This document shows, one piece after another, positions 32,299 through 43,377 of a DNA stretch of 43,377 nucleotides. How positions within the stretch are numbered: the first letter of the stretch is position 1; every line of letters starts with the position of its first letter. A program made the position numbers and the translations under genes. The notes under the pieces were generated by a model. The model made no database searches, was not told the origin of the DNA, and saw only the letters and a list, made by a program, of their open reading frames with translations. This DNA is from Rhizaria sp. SCN 62-66 (Eukaryota; Rhizaria, unplaced): assembly GCA_001724265.1 (NCBI GenBank), contig MEDY01000264.1, positions 1-43,377 of the forward strand. Reading direction: 5' to 3'.

Positions 32299-35200
32299 AT
32301 GTCCAGCGTCGCTCCGCCGCCTGAGGGCGGCCACAACTCCAAGGTTGTTTCCTGGTCGACTCCGCGCAACCACTTCGGACCTGAGCCGCCGATTCCCCCG
32401 GCGCAGCTCCCTCCTCTTCACCCGACCTCATCGTCGTCCTCCACAGTGCCCCCCGCCCAAGCGCCCGCGCCCCTTGGCCCGATCGCGGTTGTGTCTCAGC
32501 TCGCGGTCGCCGAGGCTGCCCGCGACATCACCGCGTTCCAGCAGCGCGCCCTTGGACACGTCACGCGCGCTGCTTTTCCCCGCGCCGCGCAACAGAGCTC
32601 ATCCCGCGTCCCCGGAGGCGCACACGATGCTCGCAATATTATTGGCAATCTAGGTCGTGGCGGCGGTAGTGTTGGAGGTTCTCCGCTGACTCGGCCGGGC
32701 GCGCTGCCCGCTGCGCTTACCCGCCGCTGGGCACAGGCCTGGCGCGAGCGCGCAGCGGCGTTTCCGTTACCGCCGGCCTCCGTGCAGCAATCTCAGGGCG
32801 TGAATGCCGATCTCACAACAACCGCGTTGGTGGAGGCTGTTGATGCCGAGGCCGCTGAGGCCGCACGGACCAAGGCTGCGCGTGCGCGACTGCAACGCTT
32901 GCTTCACGACCTCGAGACGCTGACGCGCTTTAGTACCGCACCGGGCGCGTCTTACGCCGCGCTTGCGACGGCCGCTTCCCCCGAGGCGGCTGCGAACGCC
33001 GCTGCGACGACGACCACTGACCCTGCGGCGTCTGCAGCGGCCGCGGATACACTGCTCGCGCTCGCCGTCGCCGTGTCGCAGATGGCCGCCATTGCGCCCC
33101 CGCCGCTGCCGCCGTCTCTGCGTGTTGCCGGTGTTTCCTCTGACGCGTCCGCGTCGAGTGCGACGTCGGTCACACCCGCCGCGCTCGCAGTGCCGCCGCT
33201 CTCGGCCTCGCACGCCGCGGCCGTGTCGTCTCTGGCGGCCCTGCGCGCGGACGCCGCCCGCCGCAGCGCGCGCGCTCGCTCTCTTGCCGCCTCATCCTCC
33301 GAGCTGGCAGCGACAGGCGCGCACAGGGACGCGCAGTGCCTTGCCGCCGACCGCGCCGCCGCAGCGCTCCAGTCGCAATACGCTGCGGCGCGGCGTGTCG
33401 TGTTGCGCCACGACGCTGAGGTCGCCCACGCGCGCGCCGTCAACGCCGCGCTGACGTCCTCGGAGGGCCGTGAACGCCGGCGCCGTTTCGAGCAGGTCGG
33501 CGCCGCGCAAGAGCAGGCGTACGCGCACGCTCACGCGCTGGCCTTCGCGCTGGGCCGTGCGGACGGAGTGTGCGCCGCGACGCGCGCGCGCGTGCGCATG
33601 GTCGTCGCGGAGACGCGCGCGCTTGCCCGCGCCGTGACGGCGATGGAAGCGGGCGCGGACGCAGTGCGCAGGGGCGCGCCCGCGCTCGCGGCGTCTGCTG
33701 CGACGCTGCAGCAGCAGACTCAGCAGCAACAGCATCACCTCTCCAGCGCCTCAGTGTTTGCGCCCGGTGCAGTGGACGTCGAAGGCGACGCCGTCTACCG
33801 CGTCAGCAACGCTACCGATAGCAAAAACAGCGTTCACGGTATGACTGACGACGAGAGTGACCGCAGCAGCGACGGCGACGGCGAGGGCGAGTCTGCCTGG
33901 GCCAACCCCGCCGTTGACACAGACACATTCCCTTCGACGCACACCGGCGCGAGCCACAGCTTTATGGCGACCGCGAACAACCGCGCGGCCGGCGGCTTCC
34001 GCGGCGGGTTCATGCTCACCGTCGACGCCCCGACCCCACTCTCGAATAACAACAGTGGCGCCACGGTGGCTTTGGCGACCCCGCAAGCGCTGGGCGGCTC
34101 TTTACCCTCCGGCGGGTCCCCGGGCGGGCCTGTGACACCGGCGCCGCGCCGGCCGCCGCTGCTGCAGCCGCTGTCACTGGGCACGCCTTCCAGCCCCGAG
34201 GCACCCACTTCACACCACGCGCGCGCAAACGCGCCTCACACCAGCTCGCACCACGCCAATGCGTTGACCGCTGACGCGTTGGGCGCCGGTGCGCGGGCCG
34301 AGAGCGCCGCGCGCGCCGCCGCTGCGGAGACGGCTGCTGTGGTGTTCCCATCGCCTTTGCTGTCGTTCCCGGGGCTGGCGCCGCTGCTCACGGTCTCCAA
34401 CCCCGTCCTCGCGGCTGTCGCGCCGCTCGCCACGGGCGGCGCCGCCGTCGCGCCTTCGGTCGCGGCCGCGGCGGTGCTGGGCGCGGGCGCGACGTGGGGC
34501 GCCGGCCAGCGCGCGTGGCGCGCGTGTCGCCGTCGGCAGCAGCGCCGGCGCCGCGCGGTGCTGCTCGTTGCGGCCGCCGCGCTCGCGCAGGCGTGGTGGC
34601 GCGCGCAGACGCTGCCGATCCCGCTGCCGCCGCCCGCGCCGACTGCCACCGCGTTGGCGTCGGAAGACGCCGACGCTGACGCGGGCGTCGACGCGGATGA
34701 CGGTGACGTCGACGGCGAGGATGCGGCAGCGGAGGGGGAAGACGGCGACGCTGAGGCGGATGTGGACCCTGCTGTGGCCGCAGAGCGGGCGGCGGCGCGG
34801 CGGGCGCGCGCGGCTGCGGCTGCCGAGGCCGCAGCTACTGCCGCTGCCGTCGCGGCCGACGCTGCGGTCGCGACGTCGCTGGAACCCTGGCTGCCCACAG
34901 GCGCTGCCACGGCCGCTGCAGCCGCGGTTTCAGCCGCGAACGCGCGCGCCGCCTCCGCTGCCGCTGCAGCCGCCGCGGCCGCCTCTGCTGCTGCCGCAGC
35001 CACCGCCGCACCGTCGTCGAATGCCGCCGCGATGGCCCAGCACGAGCTTGTACACGCAGCCTCCGCCGGTTCGCTGCCCGTCTCATCCTCCGGTGTCGGC
35101 CTGGCTCCACTTAGCGGCCTGTCTGCTCTCGGTGGACTCGCCAACATCGACGAATCCTCTGGCCGCATCCCTGCTACCGCTACCAACGCTAATACCACTG

Positions 35201-38200
35201 CGGCTGCGGCTGCCAACGTAACCCCGTCGCCTGTCGTTGCGATGTCCGCCGCTGCTGCCGCGGGCGCGCGCCTGGACGCGCACGGCGTCGCTGTGTACGC
35301 GGTGCTTATTGCAGCGCTCGCCGAGGCCGTCTCGCGTCTCAACGCGCTGCTGCCGCCAGAGACCGCAGCGCCAGGATTTGCGCTCCTTGGAGGCGCTGCG
35401 GGCCGCGGGCTCAAGAGCTCGCGCGCCGCGCGCCGTGCCGCGTCTGCCGCCGCCACCGCGACCGCGACGTCCGCGACGGCTGCGGAGGCGGTCGCTGACG
35501 GCGAGCCGCAAAGCAGGTCTGCGCTGTCAACGGCCCCCGGTACGGCGCAGGCCGGCGCGCGGCAGGGGCTGGCCGCGGCGACGATGGCGCTCGCACAGGG
35601 CTCGGGCTCTGTCTCGGCAGCTGCGACGCTGGCGAAGCGCTTTGCGGCCGCGCTGGCGGGCGCTGTCAACCCAGGCGCGCCCGCGCTGCCGCAGCCGCTC
35701 GTGGCAGTGCCCGGCGGACTGGCGGCCGCGGCGGGGCGCGCGCTGGCGACCGTCTCGGGCCCCGCGGCCGCTGCGGAGCCCGCTGCTGTGCCCAGCGCAG
35801 TCGCGACTGCGGGCCCGACTACCGAGGGCGATGCGATTGATGCGACCGCTGCGATGTTTGCGCCGGCGGGAGTGGCCGGCTCCGCCGCGACGCCGATGAA
35901 TGGGACGGGCACTGTGTCTGCGCACGTTCCGCCGCCGTCACTGTCGCCCGCTGCCGTGGCCGCCGCGGCGCGCGCGATCACGACAGTGCTGCTGCCGGCT
36001 CTGACGGCCGCGCACCACTCGCTCGCTACGCCCGCAGCCGCTGCAAACACGAGCGCTGGTAGCACTAATAACGGTGCGCAACCAGCGCAGTCTGGGCAAA
36101 CACAATCACCGCAGCCGCCGCAAGACAGCTTCACAGCACTGTGCGTTGACGTGCGCTCGTCTGTGCTTGCAGCGCTGGCGGCCACCGAGGCCCGCGAGGC
36201 GCGTGCGCTTGCCCGCGTTATGCTCAAGAGCTCCCTGCGCCCGCTGCCGCTGCCCGCACACTCAACTGCGACCGCGCCGGCCACTGGCGCTGCTGCTGCT
36301 GCGCCTGCAAGCGTGAGCACAGTGGCGCCGCTGGAAGAAGTCCTGACTCTGTACCCGTCGATTTTGGCGGGCACAAACGGTTCGATGCTGACATCATGCG
36401 TGCCGCCCACGCCCGCGCAACAGCTTGCCATTGCGGCCGCTGGCGCTCCCGCCGCGGGCGCCGCGGTTCCAGGCTCACTGGTTGGCGCCAGCGTCGGCTC
36501 GGGCACGGGCGCGCTGATCCCCAGTGCGCCGCTGTCGCCCGCGCTGCTGGCGCTGCTGCTTGCGGACTTTTCGGCCGCCACTTACGCGCGCACGGCGGCG
36601 CTGCGGACGGCGCGCGCGCGGGCTGCGGTCGCCGCGGCCTCGGTCGCCGTCCCCGCGCTGCACACTGCACCCGCCGCATCAGCGCCTGCGGCCGCGTCGG
36701 CGACAGGTCTCACGGCCGCCTTGCCGTCGCCTGGCACGTCCGCCGCGGCTGGAGCGGCTGGGAAGGACAAAGGCGCGTCGCTGGCCGGCGCCGCTGCTGC
36801 TGCCGCTGCGACTGTGGCCGGCGCCGCTGCGACGCCTGCCGCAACTGCTGCGGCCGCTGTGGCCACGGCGGGCGCCGCGCTGGCGCTGACGACGTCCGCC
36901 GCTGCCGTCGCAACTGCACTGCGCCGCTTTGCGCGCCGTACGCACCGCGCGCCTCCGTGGGCCGCCGCCGCCGCCGCTGCAAAGACTGCTGACGATGCAG
37001 GCGCGCGCCGAGGCCGCCGCACGCTGTCTCCGTCGCCCACCTCGGCCGGCTCTCACGCCCCCGTCGTCGTGCTATTCAACGATCACAAGACCAAGCCGAG
37101 CGCTGACACCAGCGCCACCGCCCCAAGTGGCGATGTCGCTGATGGCGAGGAGGATCCCGCAGCGACGACGCGGCGTCTGTTGCAACAGCGGGCTGCGGAC
37201 CTGCGCGCGCGCCGCGTGTCGCTCAACGCCCCGCTGCCGCAGCCGTCCGTTGCTGTCTCGATCACGGTCGTGACAGGCGCGGAAGACGACGATGGCGCTG
37301 CGCCGCCGCGGTCGGGCGCTGTGTCGCCGCGCACTTTATCGCCGCGCAATCTGTCCCCGCGCAACGTCTCGCGCTCGCCGCTGGCGCCGCACCGCGTTGT
37401 TTCCGGCTCGGGCACGACGAGCAGCCGCAGCAGCATGCGCAGCATCAGCAGCAGCACGTCCAGCTCGCCGTTTCCCGCGCCTGCACACACGCTGATGCCG
37501 CCGCAGCCCGCGCACAGCGGGGATGTTGACGGCGACTTGCTGCTGGCCACGCGCGACGGTGACGACCGCGTTGGCGGTGACGGCGATGGCGAAGCTGCGA
37601 CGCCACGCGCGCCGTCCGCGCTGCGCATGGCGCTGGACGCACAGGCCATTCTGGCCCAGGCCGCCGCGATACGCGCGTCCCGTCTCGGCACAGCGTCACT
37701 CACTGGACCCGGCGCAACGCCGTCGGACGCCGACGATGACGACGCCGCTCTTGCGGCAGCTGCCGCCGAGGCGGAGGAGGCGGACGAGAGCGACATCGCG
37801 CGGCGCCGGCGGCTGCGTGCGCTGGCCCGCCGCGAGCGCGAGCGCGGCCGCCAGCTGCGCGAGCGCGCCGGCGCCAGCGCCAGTGCCAGCGCCAGCGAGA
37901 GCGAGAGCGACAGTGCTGGCAGCAGCAGCGAAGGCAGCGACTGCGAGGAGCCCGCTGCGGGCGTTGCGCCGCACTTGCAGCTTCAGCTCGTGCACCAGCA
38001 CTACCAGCACCAGCTGACACCCGCCGCCGCTGCCGCCGCCGCTGCTGCCGCTGCGACCGCTGCGGCCGCCGCATCGCCGGCCGCTGCGGGCCGGGGCGCT
38101 GTTGCGCGCGCGTCGGCGAAGGCAAGCGCTGCCGCTGCAGCTGCCGCGAGCGCCGCTGCGCTGGCCTCGCGTTGTGTGCTGCGCGCGCGTACGTACGCCT

Positions 38201-41200
38201 TGTTCCCGCCTGTTCCGCAGCTTTGGAGCCGTTCACAGCCGCACGCGCTTGCTTCGTATCTCTCAGACCTGCTCTCTCCGACGACTTCCACAGCAGCTTT
38301 TGCTTCTTCACGCAGTTCTCCTGCCGCGTCTTCTGCCGCCGCGCCGCAGCAGGTTCCGAGCTTTGGCGAGCTTCTGCGCAGCGTCCTTGCCAGCGCCGCC
38401 CGCGGCCCGCTGCGCCCCTTCGCCGCCTCCACGGCGTCCGCGTCCGGGTCTGTTGTGTCACCTGTGCCGCTTATGTACTCTGTGCTCTTCGCAGCTCGGC
38501 AGTACGCGCAGGGCCTCACGCCACCTGCGGCGTCGTCCTCGGCCGCCACCGCTGCGGTCGCCGCTGCAGTTTCAGCCGCGCCCGCACTCTCATCCACAAG
38601 CGACGCAACGGCGTCTGCTGCAGGTGTCAAGAGCGCCACGACTACGGATACGCCTGCCGCCGCTGCTGCTGCTGCTGCTGCTGGTCCCAAAACGCGCCCG
38701 ACTCCGGCTGCGAGCGCTGCTGCTGCCGCAGCCGCCGCGGCGACAGCCGCCGCGAACGCGCTGGGAGAACTTTCGCGTGCTGGGGCGGTGGCGATGCTGG
38801 GCGGCACGGGGCACACCAGTCTCTCTGCCGCTGCGGCCGCGCTTGTGGCAACGATGTCCTCAGCTTCAGCGTCAGTGGCGGCGCCGGCCTCCGCCGCCAC
38901 GACCGTGTCCGCGGCCGCCGCGCACGCGACATCGACAGCGTCCGACGGCGCCACCACTGATGGCACCACGGCCGACTCCGGCGCGAACACATCGGCCGGA
39001 TCAAACGCCGGTCTGTCTCTGTGGGGCCCCAACGCGCCTGCCCAGGGCCACTGCATCGCACTCGCGACAGCGCGCGCTGAGGCGCTGCTGGTGCTGCACT
39101 GGCGCACCGCGCTGACGCGCCTCGAGGCCGCCGCCGCCGCCGCGCGTAAGCGTGAGGCCGCTGACGTCGCTGCCGCACTAACGGCCGCAGTCGCCGCAGA
39201 CGCCGCCGCGGCCGCTGCTGACAACACCAACCCCAGCAGCACCAGTAGCGTTGGCGCGAGCGGTGCTGACGCTGACCGTGAGCACGGTGTGTCCGGCGGG
39301 GACGCTGCAGGCGTGTGTCTGTGGTCACAGTCGCTGCCAAAGCCGGTGTTCCTGGAGGCGCTGCGGCTGGTGTTCCCCACGAAGCGCGAGGACCGCGTGC
39401 AAGCGCTGCAGGAGGCCGCGCTGGCCGCCGCTGTGGTTCCTGTCAACGCGTCATCGCTGCGGCCCATGCGCGGCACTGGCGCCGCCACGCGCACGCTTGC
39501 TGTCACATCAGCAGTGGCGAACAACGCAGCCGCGGCGAACAGTGCAGTAGCAGTTGTTTTTGGCGGCGATGGTGAGGCTGATGAGGGCAATGAGGACGTT
39601 GGCGCCGGCGCACTCACGCTGCTGCCGCTGCCACCAGTCCGCATTGCTTCCACAACCAAGTCTGTCGCCGCCCGCGCCCGCGCCGCCGTCGCTGCGAAGG
39701 CCGCTGCGAGCGAGGCCCGCCGCCGCGCCCGCGCTGACGCCGCTGCTGCCGAAGGTGACTGCTGCAGCTGCCACCGCGACTGTGTGTCCACCGACGCCAC
39801 GTCACAGTCCCAGGACGCTTCTGGCTTGAGTGCGACCGGAACAGTCGCTGGGAGCACTGCGGCGGCGCAGCGGCGCGAAGAACGTGCGCGCGCGCGCGCC
39901 GTTGCCGCGGCGACGCAGCGCGAGCACCGCCGTCGCCGCCGCGCGCGCCTGGCGCTCGTGCCCTCCCGCGACGCCGCTGCAGCCGGCGCTAACGGCGAGG
40001 ATGACGACGGCGCCGAGCCCCGGTCCGGCGGCGACACAACCGATGACGACTGTGCGCCCACTGCCACCGCTGCGGGCAACGCGGCGACCGCGTCTACCGG
40101 TGACGGCGGCTACGGTGACGACGATTTAGATGTTGACGTCGTCGCCGCGTCCGCCGCTGCGATGGCCGTTTCCGCAGCGACCCACACCGGCCGTGACGCG
40201 CTCAGCGACGGCGAGGGCGACGACGACGCCGCCGGCAGTGGCACTGACAGCGACACCAGCGCTGATGAGGCCGCGAGCGACGACGACGCGGTTGCTGATG
40301 ACGCTGATGCAGCTGAGGCCGACGCTGCCGTCGGCAGCCGCCGCGCACGTGCGCGCGCCCGTCGCCGCACAATCACTAAAGCCGCTGCAGGCTTTATGGA
40401 CGCGGTGGATTTCCGCAGTGACTGCGCTTCTAAGTGCGGTCGCACATGCGGACCCCGCTGCGTCCGCGCTCCGTGTGTTCGCGCACACGCCTTTGGCGCT
40501 GCACCTGCTCCTTGCGCACCGTCGCTTTGGCTGCCGCCGCCAACTGTTTCGACGTCTGCTGAGGTCACCGCACCCGCTAGTGCAGCCAACAGAGACGCTT
40601 TGTCTGCTGCGACGAAGAGTTGTAGCAATAGCGGCAGGAACAGCGCCAACCCCGGCCCCAACGCGCTCACGCACCACATCGACCTGGCGCGTTTGCGCGA
40701 CCCGGCGTGCGGTTTCGAGGCGTTGCTGCGCTCGCAGATGCTGGCTGAAATCAAGGAGTTCCCTGCCGCCATCGCGGATGCGCTCGCGTTCGCTTCGAAC
40801 GCGCACGCAAGCGCCAAGGCTGGCGCAAAGACGGCCACACCGGGCGCCGCGGCAGCTGCGGCGGCTGCAGCGGCGGCGGCCGCGGCGGCCAGTGGCAAGA
40901 GTGCCGCTGCGGCCGCGGCTGCACTCGTGCTGCCTGTCGGTCAGATTCCGGCCGCACTGCGCGCTGCTGACCCGTACATCTCACAAGGTGCGTTCCACGA
41001 CATAATATATATAACTTGTCTTGTTCTGTCTTTCGTGTAATTTTCACATGTTTAAACCGGCCTTTATCCTGCTAACACCAATATTTTATTCTTCTTTCTT
41101 GCTTTTTTTCAGTGACAATCGCGCGGTACATTGCGCACGGCATGGGTCTGTTCGACCTCTACACGCCCCAGGGCTCTCTCGCGCTTATGCCCCCCGTGCG

Positions 41201-43113
41201 CACGCCCGCCGCGGCCGCAGCCGCAGCGGCCACCGCGGCTGCCGTGGCGGCCGGCGTGTCTGACGCGCCCAGCAGCAGTCTGCCCCACGGCCACGGCCAC
41301 TACGGCTACGGCCACGGACACTTCCACGGGCGCCCGATCGCGGGCGCCACGGCCGACGCTGACGCGCTCTATTCCGCTGACGGCGACGGCTCCCCCGAGG
41401 CCTCGCAGTCCGCGTCTTCCTCAGCGTCGGCATCTGCCTCGGCGTCCGCGTCTGCGTCGGCCGCAGCGTCGCCCGTCACCTCGCCGACCGCGGCGTCGGA
41501 CGCCCACAAGCTATCGCCGACCGCGCCCGCGACTGCAACTGCGACAATGACCATGACGGTGAGCGTCACCGGCTCCGGCACTGGTTCCGCGGGCGCCCCG
41601 ACCTCGCCGTCCGCCGCCGCCGCCGCCGCCGCGTTCGCCGCCGCCGCGAGTGCCGCCGCGACTGCTGCCGCGCTGTCCGCAGCCGCGTTCGCCGCGTCGT
41701 CGCCGTTTGCGCCGAGCGAGACCGCACCACCGCTGGCCGCGCGCTGGCCGCTGCGCGCGCTGCTGCTGGCGCCCGCGCAGGGCACGGCGGAGCTCGCCGC
41801 CCCGCTGCTGCCGCCCGCGCTGCCGTTGCCGCCGATGCTCGCCGCCGCGGCCGCGATCGCCGCTGCATCGCCCCAGCAACAGCAACAACAACAGCAGCAG
41901 CAGCCACATCAGCAGAGCGCAGCGGCGGCGACAGGGACGGTGGCGCCGAGCGTGGTTGGCACGCCGATGGCCACTTCTGGCAGTCTAGCGCATCTGCACA
42001 GCCACGGCCACGGCCACGGCCACGGTTTCTTGCACGGCCACGGCCACAGCAGTCTCCACAGCCACAACGGCGCATCCTCAGGCTTCGGCCTCGGCGTTAG
42101 CCTCAGCCCGCGAATCGCTCCCGGTGCGCCGCCGCTGACCGCGTCTGCTGCGCTTGCCGCGACGCTGGCCGTGACGTCCGCGGTCCGCACCGGCGCCGCG
42201 GGCGTACCGTCGGCGGTCGAGGCGGCGCTCTTCCCGACCGCGTTATCGCCGCAGCCCCTGTTCGCGCCGCCCACGGCCGCCGCCGCCGCCGCCATGGCCG
42301 CCGCCGCCGCCGCGTCCGCCGCGAGCGCCGCCGCGGCCGCCGCGGGGGGCGAGCAGGGCCCACAGGCACATGTGCAGTTGCAGCTACACCAGCCGCAGCA
42401 ACAACAAGGTCAGGCGTGGCAGGGCGGGCAGGGCGCGCTGGGCGGCGTTGGCGCGTGGGCCGAAGGGCTCTCGCTGTTCCCGGCGCACTACACCGCGCCC
42501 GACGCCGCTGCGGCCGCTGCGGTGTCGGCTGCGACGGCCGCGGGAGTGCCGGGGCTCGCCCCTGTGGCGCCCGCCGCGCTTGCTGCGACCGGCCACGACG
42601 GCGGCGGCGCGGACTCGGCCGCGACAGCGCATAACACTTCTAGCGGCTCGAGCAATGGCAGCGGCAGCAGTGGAAGCGGGTGGGACGCGGCCGGCGCGGG
42701 GCTTTCGCTGCTGCCGCTGCTGCCGACCACGCTTGTTTCTGTGCCGGTTTTCATGGCGCGGCTCTCCGCGTCGCTGCTCCTCGCGCCGTCGGTGCTGTGC
42801 GACTGTGACGCGCTGGGACCCGCTGCGGCCGCCGCGGCCGCTGCCAACGCCGCCGCGGCCGCCGCCATGGGCTCGGGCGGCCCCGCCAGCGCGGGCTCCG
42901 GCGCCGGCGCGGGCGGCTACGTCGCGGGCGCGGGCGCCGTGCGCGTTGAGCACCTCGTCGCGGGCACAGGCGCGCTGGCCGGGGTGTGGCAGGAGTATCA
43001 GCAGCGGCGCGCGCGGCGGGCGCGGGCGGCCGAGCAGGCCGCTAAGGCCAGGGCGGCGGCAGCGCTCGCGGCGGACGTTGAGGCGGGCGTCGCAGCGGTG
43101 CTGGGGACCGCGA

Positions 43114-43149
<36 letters not shown>

Positions 43150-43217
43150 TGGGGACTGGATCGAGTGCGAACGCTGGCGTGACTGCAGTGAATAGTAGTC
43201 GCTCGAGGTTGATGTAA
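32299..43217 (+). CDS. giant Ala-rich low-complexity protein, function unknown
   Basis: Not recognised. Two exons, 32299-40987 and 41113-43217, joined in phase (ISQ-V-TIARYIAHGM), give 3597 aa ending in TAA. It is dominated by poly-Ala with acidic (DDxxDGD) and Ser blocks. Features seen: an early Ala/Arg helical stretch (about 300-460) of coiled-coil-like charge pattern; a hydrophobic stretch around 690-790 split by an Arg-rich block; Cys-rich patches at 2488-2495 (CCSCHRDC) and 2709-2726 (C-x3-C-x3-C-x3-C-x4-C); and three less repetitive islands, KPVFLEALRLVFPTKRED (~2349), HHIDLARLRDPACGFEALL (~2792) and the one spanning the intron. His-Gly tracts and a pure CAG run lie in exon 2. No signal peptide is evident. 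The start is the first ATG of the open frame. A GTAAGT overlaps the stop (43213-43218), so further splicing cannot be excluded, but AATAAA at 43366 supports an end here. Confidence 0.8.
40988..41112 (+). other. intron in the Ala-rich giant gene
   Basis: 125 bp, donor AAG|GTGCGT, acceptor after a long T run (TTTTTTTCAG). The AT-rich body contains an in-frame TAA at 41038-41040. The splice is phase 1 and rejoins two coding frames of the same composition. Confidence 0.85.
41281..41333 (+). repeat. His-Gly tract
   Basis: Codes LPHGHGHYGYGHGHFHGRP. Together with a second tract at 41996-42068 it parallels the His-Gly repeat of the divergent Gln-rich gene. Confidence 0.75.
41996..42068 (+). repeat. 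second His-Gly tract
   Basis: Codes LHSHGHGHGHGFLHGHGHSS and the following few residues. Near-perfect CACGGC repeats. Confidence 0.75.
43116..43148 (+). repeat. pure (CAG)11 microsatellite coding poly-Gln
   Basis: Eleven uninterrupted CAG codons near the C-terminus, after VLGTAK. Unlike the other Gln runs here it has no CAA interruptions, so it should be prone to length variation. Confidence 0.95.
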
Positions 43218-43377
43218 GTAAGAACTTGCGAAATATTGAAACAACTGGAATTGAACTAGCACGCATACGAGATCATTCATTACCATCGGTCCGTCGTAGG
43301 ATGGCGCGCCGACGATTTTCGCTCCGCGCGGGCCCGTCGGAAATTCCCGGAACTTTTCTTTGCCTAATAAAGACCAT
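43218..43377. other. 3' flank of the Ala-rich gene to window end
   Basis: 160 bp with falling GC content, a short GC-rich patch at 43301-43350 and a plus-strand AATAAA. No further gene start is certain. Confidence 0.5.
43366..43371 (+). terminator. polyadenylation signal AATAAA
   Basis: Canonical hexamer 149 bp past the TAA at 43215-43217, in the right strand and position to end the Ala-rich giant transcript. Confidence 0.55.

Noticed and set aside
34236-36581. 781-residue minus-strand open frame inside the Ala-rich giant gene
   Set aside because: Antisense Ala/Ser-rich shadow of GCN-rich codons. No independent motif or start context supports it.

Overview
This is nuclear DNA from a mitochondriate microbial eukaryote (protist or alga). 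The genes have spliceosomal introns. They include alpha-tubulin, the splicing factor SF3A1, a myosin and a mitochondrial inner-membrane peptidase. Coding sequence is very GC-rich with strong GC3 bias and long Ala/Gln/Ser/Pro tracts, while introns and spacers are AT-rich. I cannot place the lineage from sequence alone.

Layout. Minus strand 1-509: N-terminus of alpha-tubulin, cut by the window edge. Plus strand 1552-6821: one protein joining a ThiI-type tRNA 4-thiouridine synthase to a complete cysteine desulfurase (IscS/NFS type). Minus strand, five genes head to tail: IMP2-like peptidase (8306-7382), a myosin with GYF, WW and MyTH4 domains (13669-8906), an AzgA-like purine permease with a very long tail (18410-14343), SF3A1 (21155-18741), and a ~3100-residue Gln-rich protein (30797-21486). 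Plus strand 32299-43217: a ~3600-residue Ala-rich protein of unknown function. The last two diverge from a 1.5-kb AT-rich spacer.

Main observation. Two genes read straight through in-frame TAG codons. The permease has three (16362-16364, 16212-16214, 14922-14924) and the Gln-rich protein has one (28941-28943). Each time the flanking open frames lie in the same phase, look coding on both sides, and the downstream part has no usable ATG at its head; two downstream parts have no ATG at all. All seven complete genes end in TAA or TGA, none in TAG. The simplest reading is that UAG is a sense codon here, probably glutamine (one case reads CAG-CAG-TAG-CCG inside a Gln-rich stretch), with UAA and UGA kept as stops.

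Second observation. The ThiI-desulfurase fusion puts the sulfur donor (Cys1606, PLP-Lys1399) and the tRNA-thiolating PP-loop enzyme on one chain. A short first exon may add a mitochondrial-type presequence. Third, all eight introns I could resolve have C at +4 and G at +5 of the donor (GTNCG), unlike the usual GTRAGT. Nothing prokaryotic, viral or transposon-like was recognised, and I saw no tRNA, rRNA or CRISPR.
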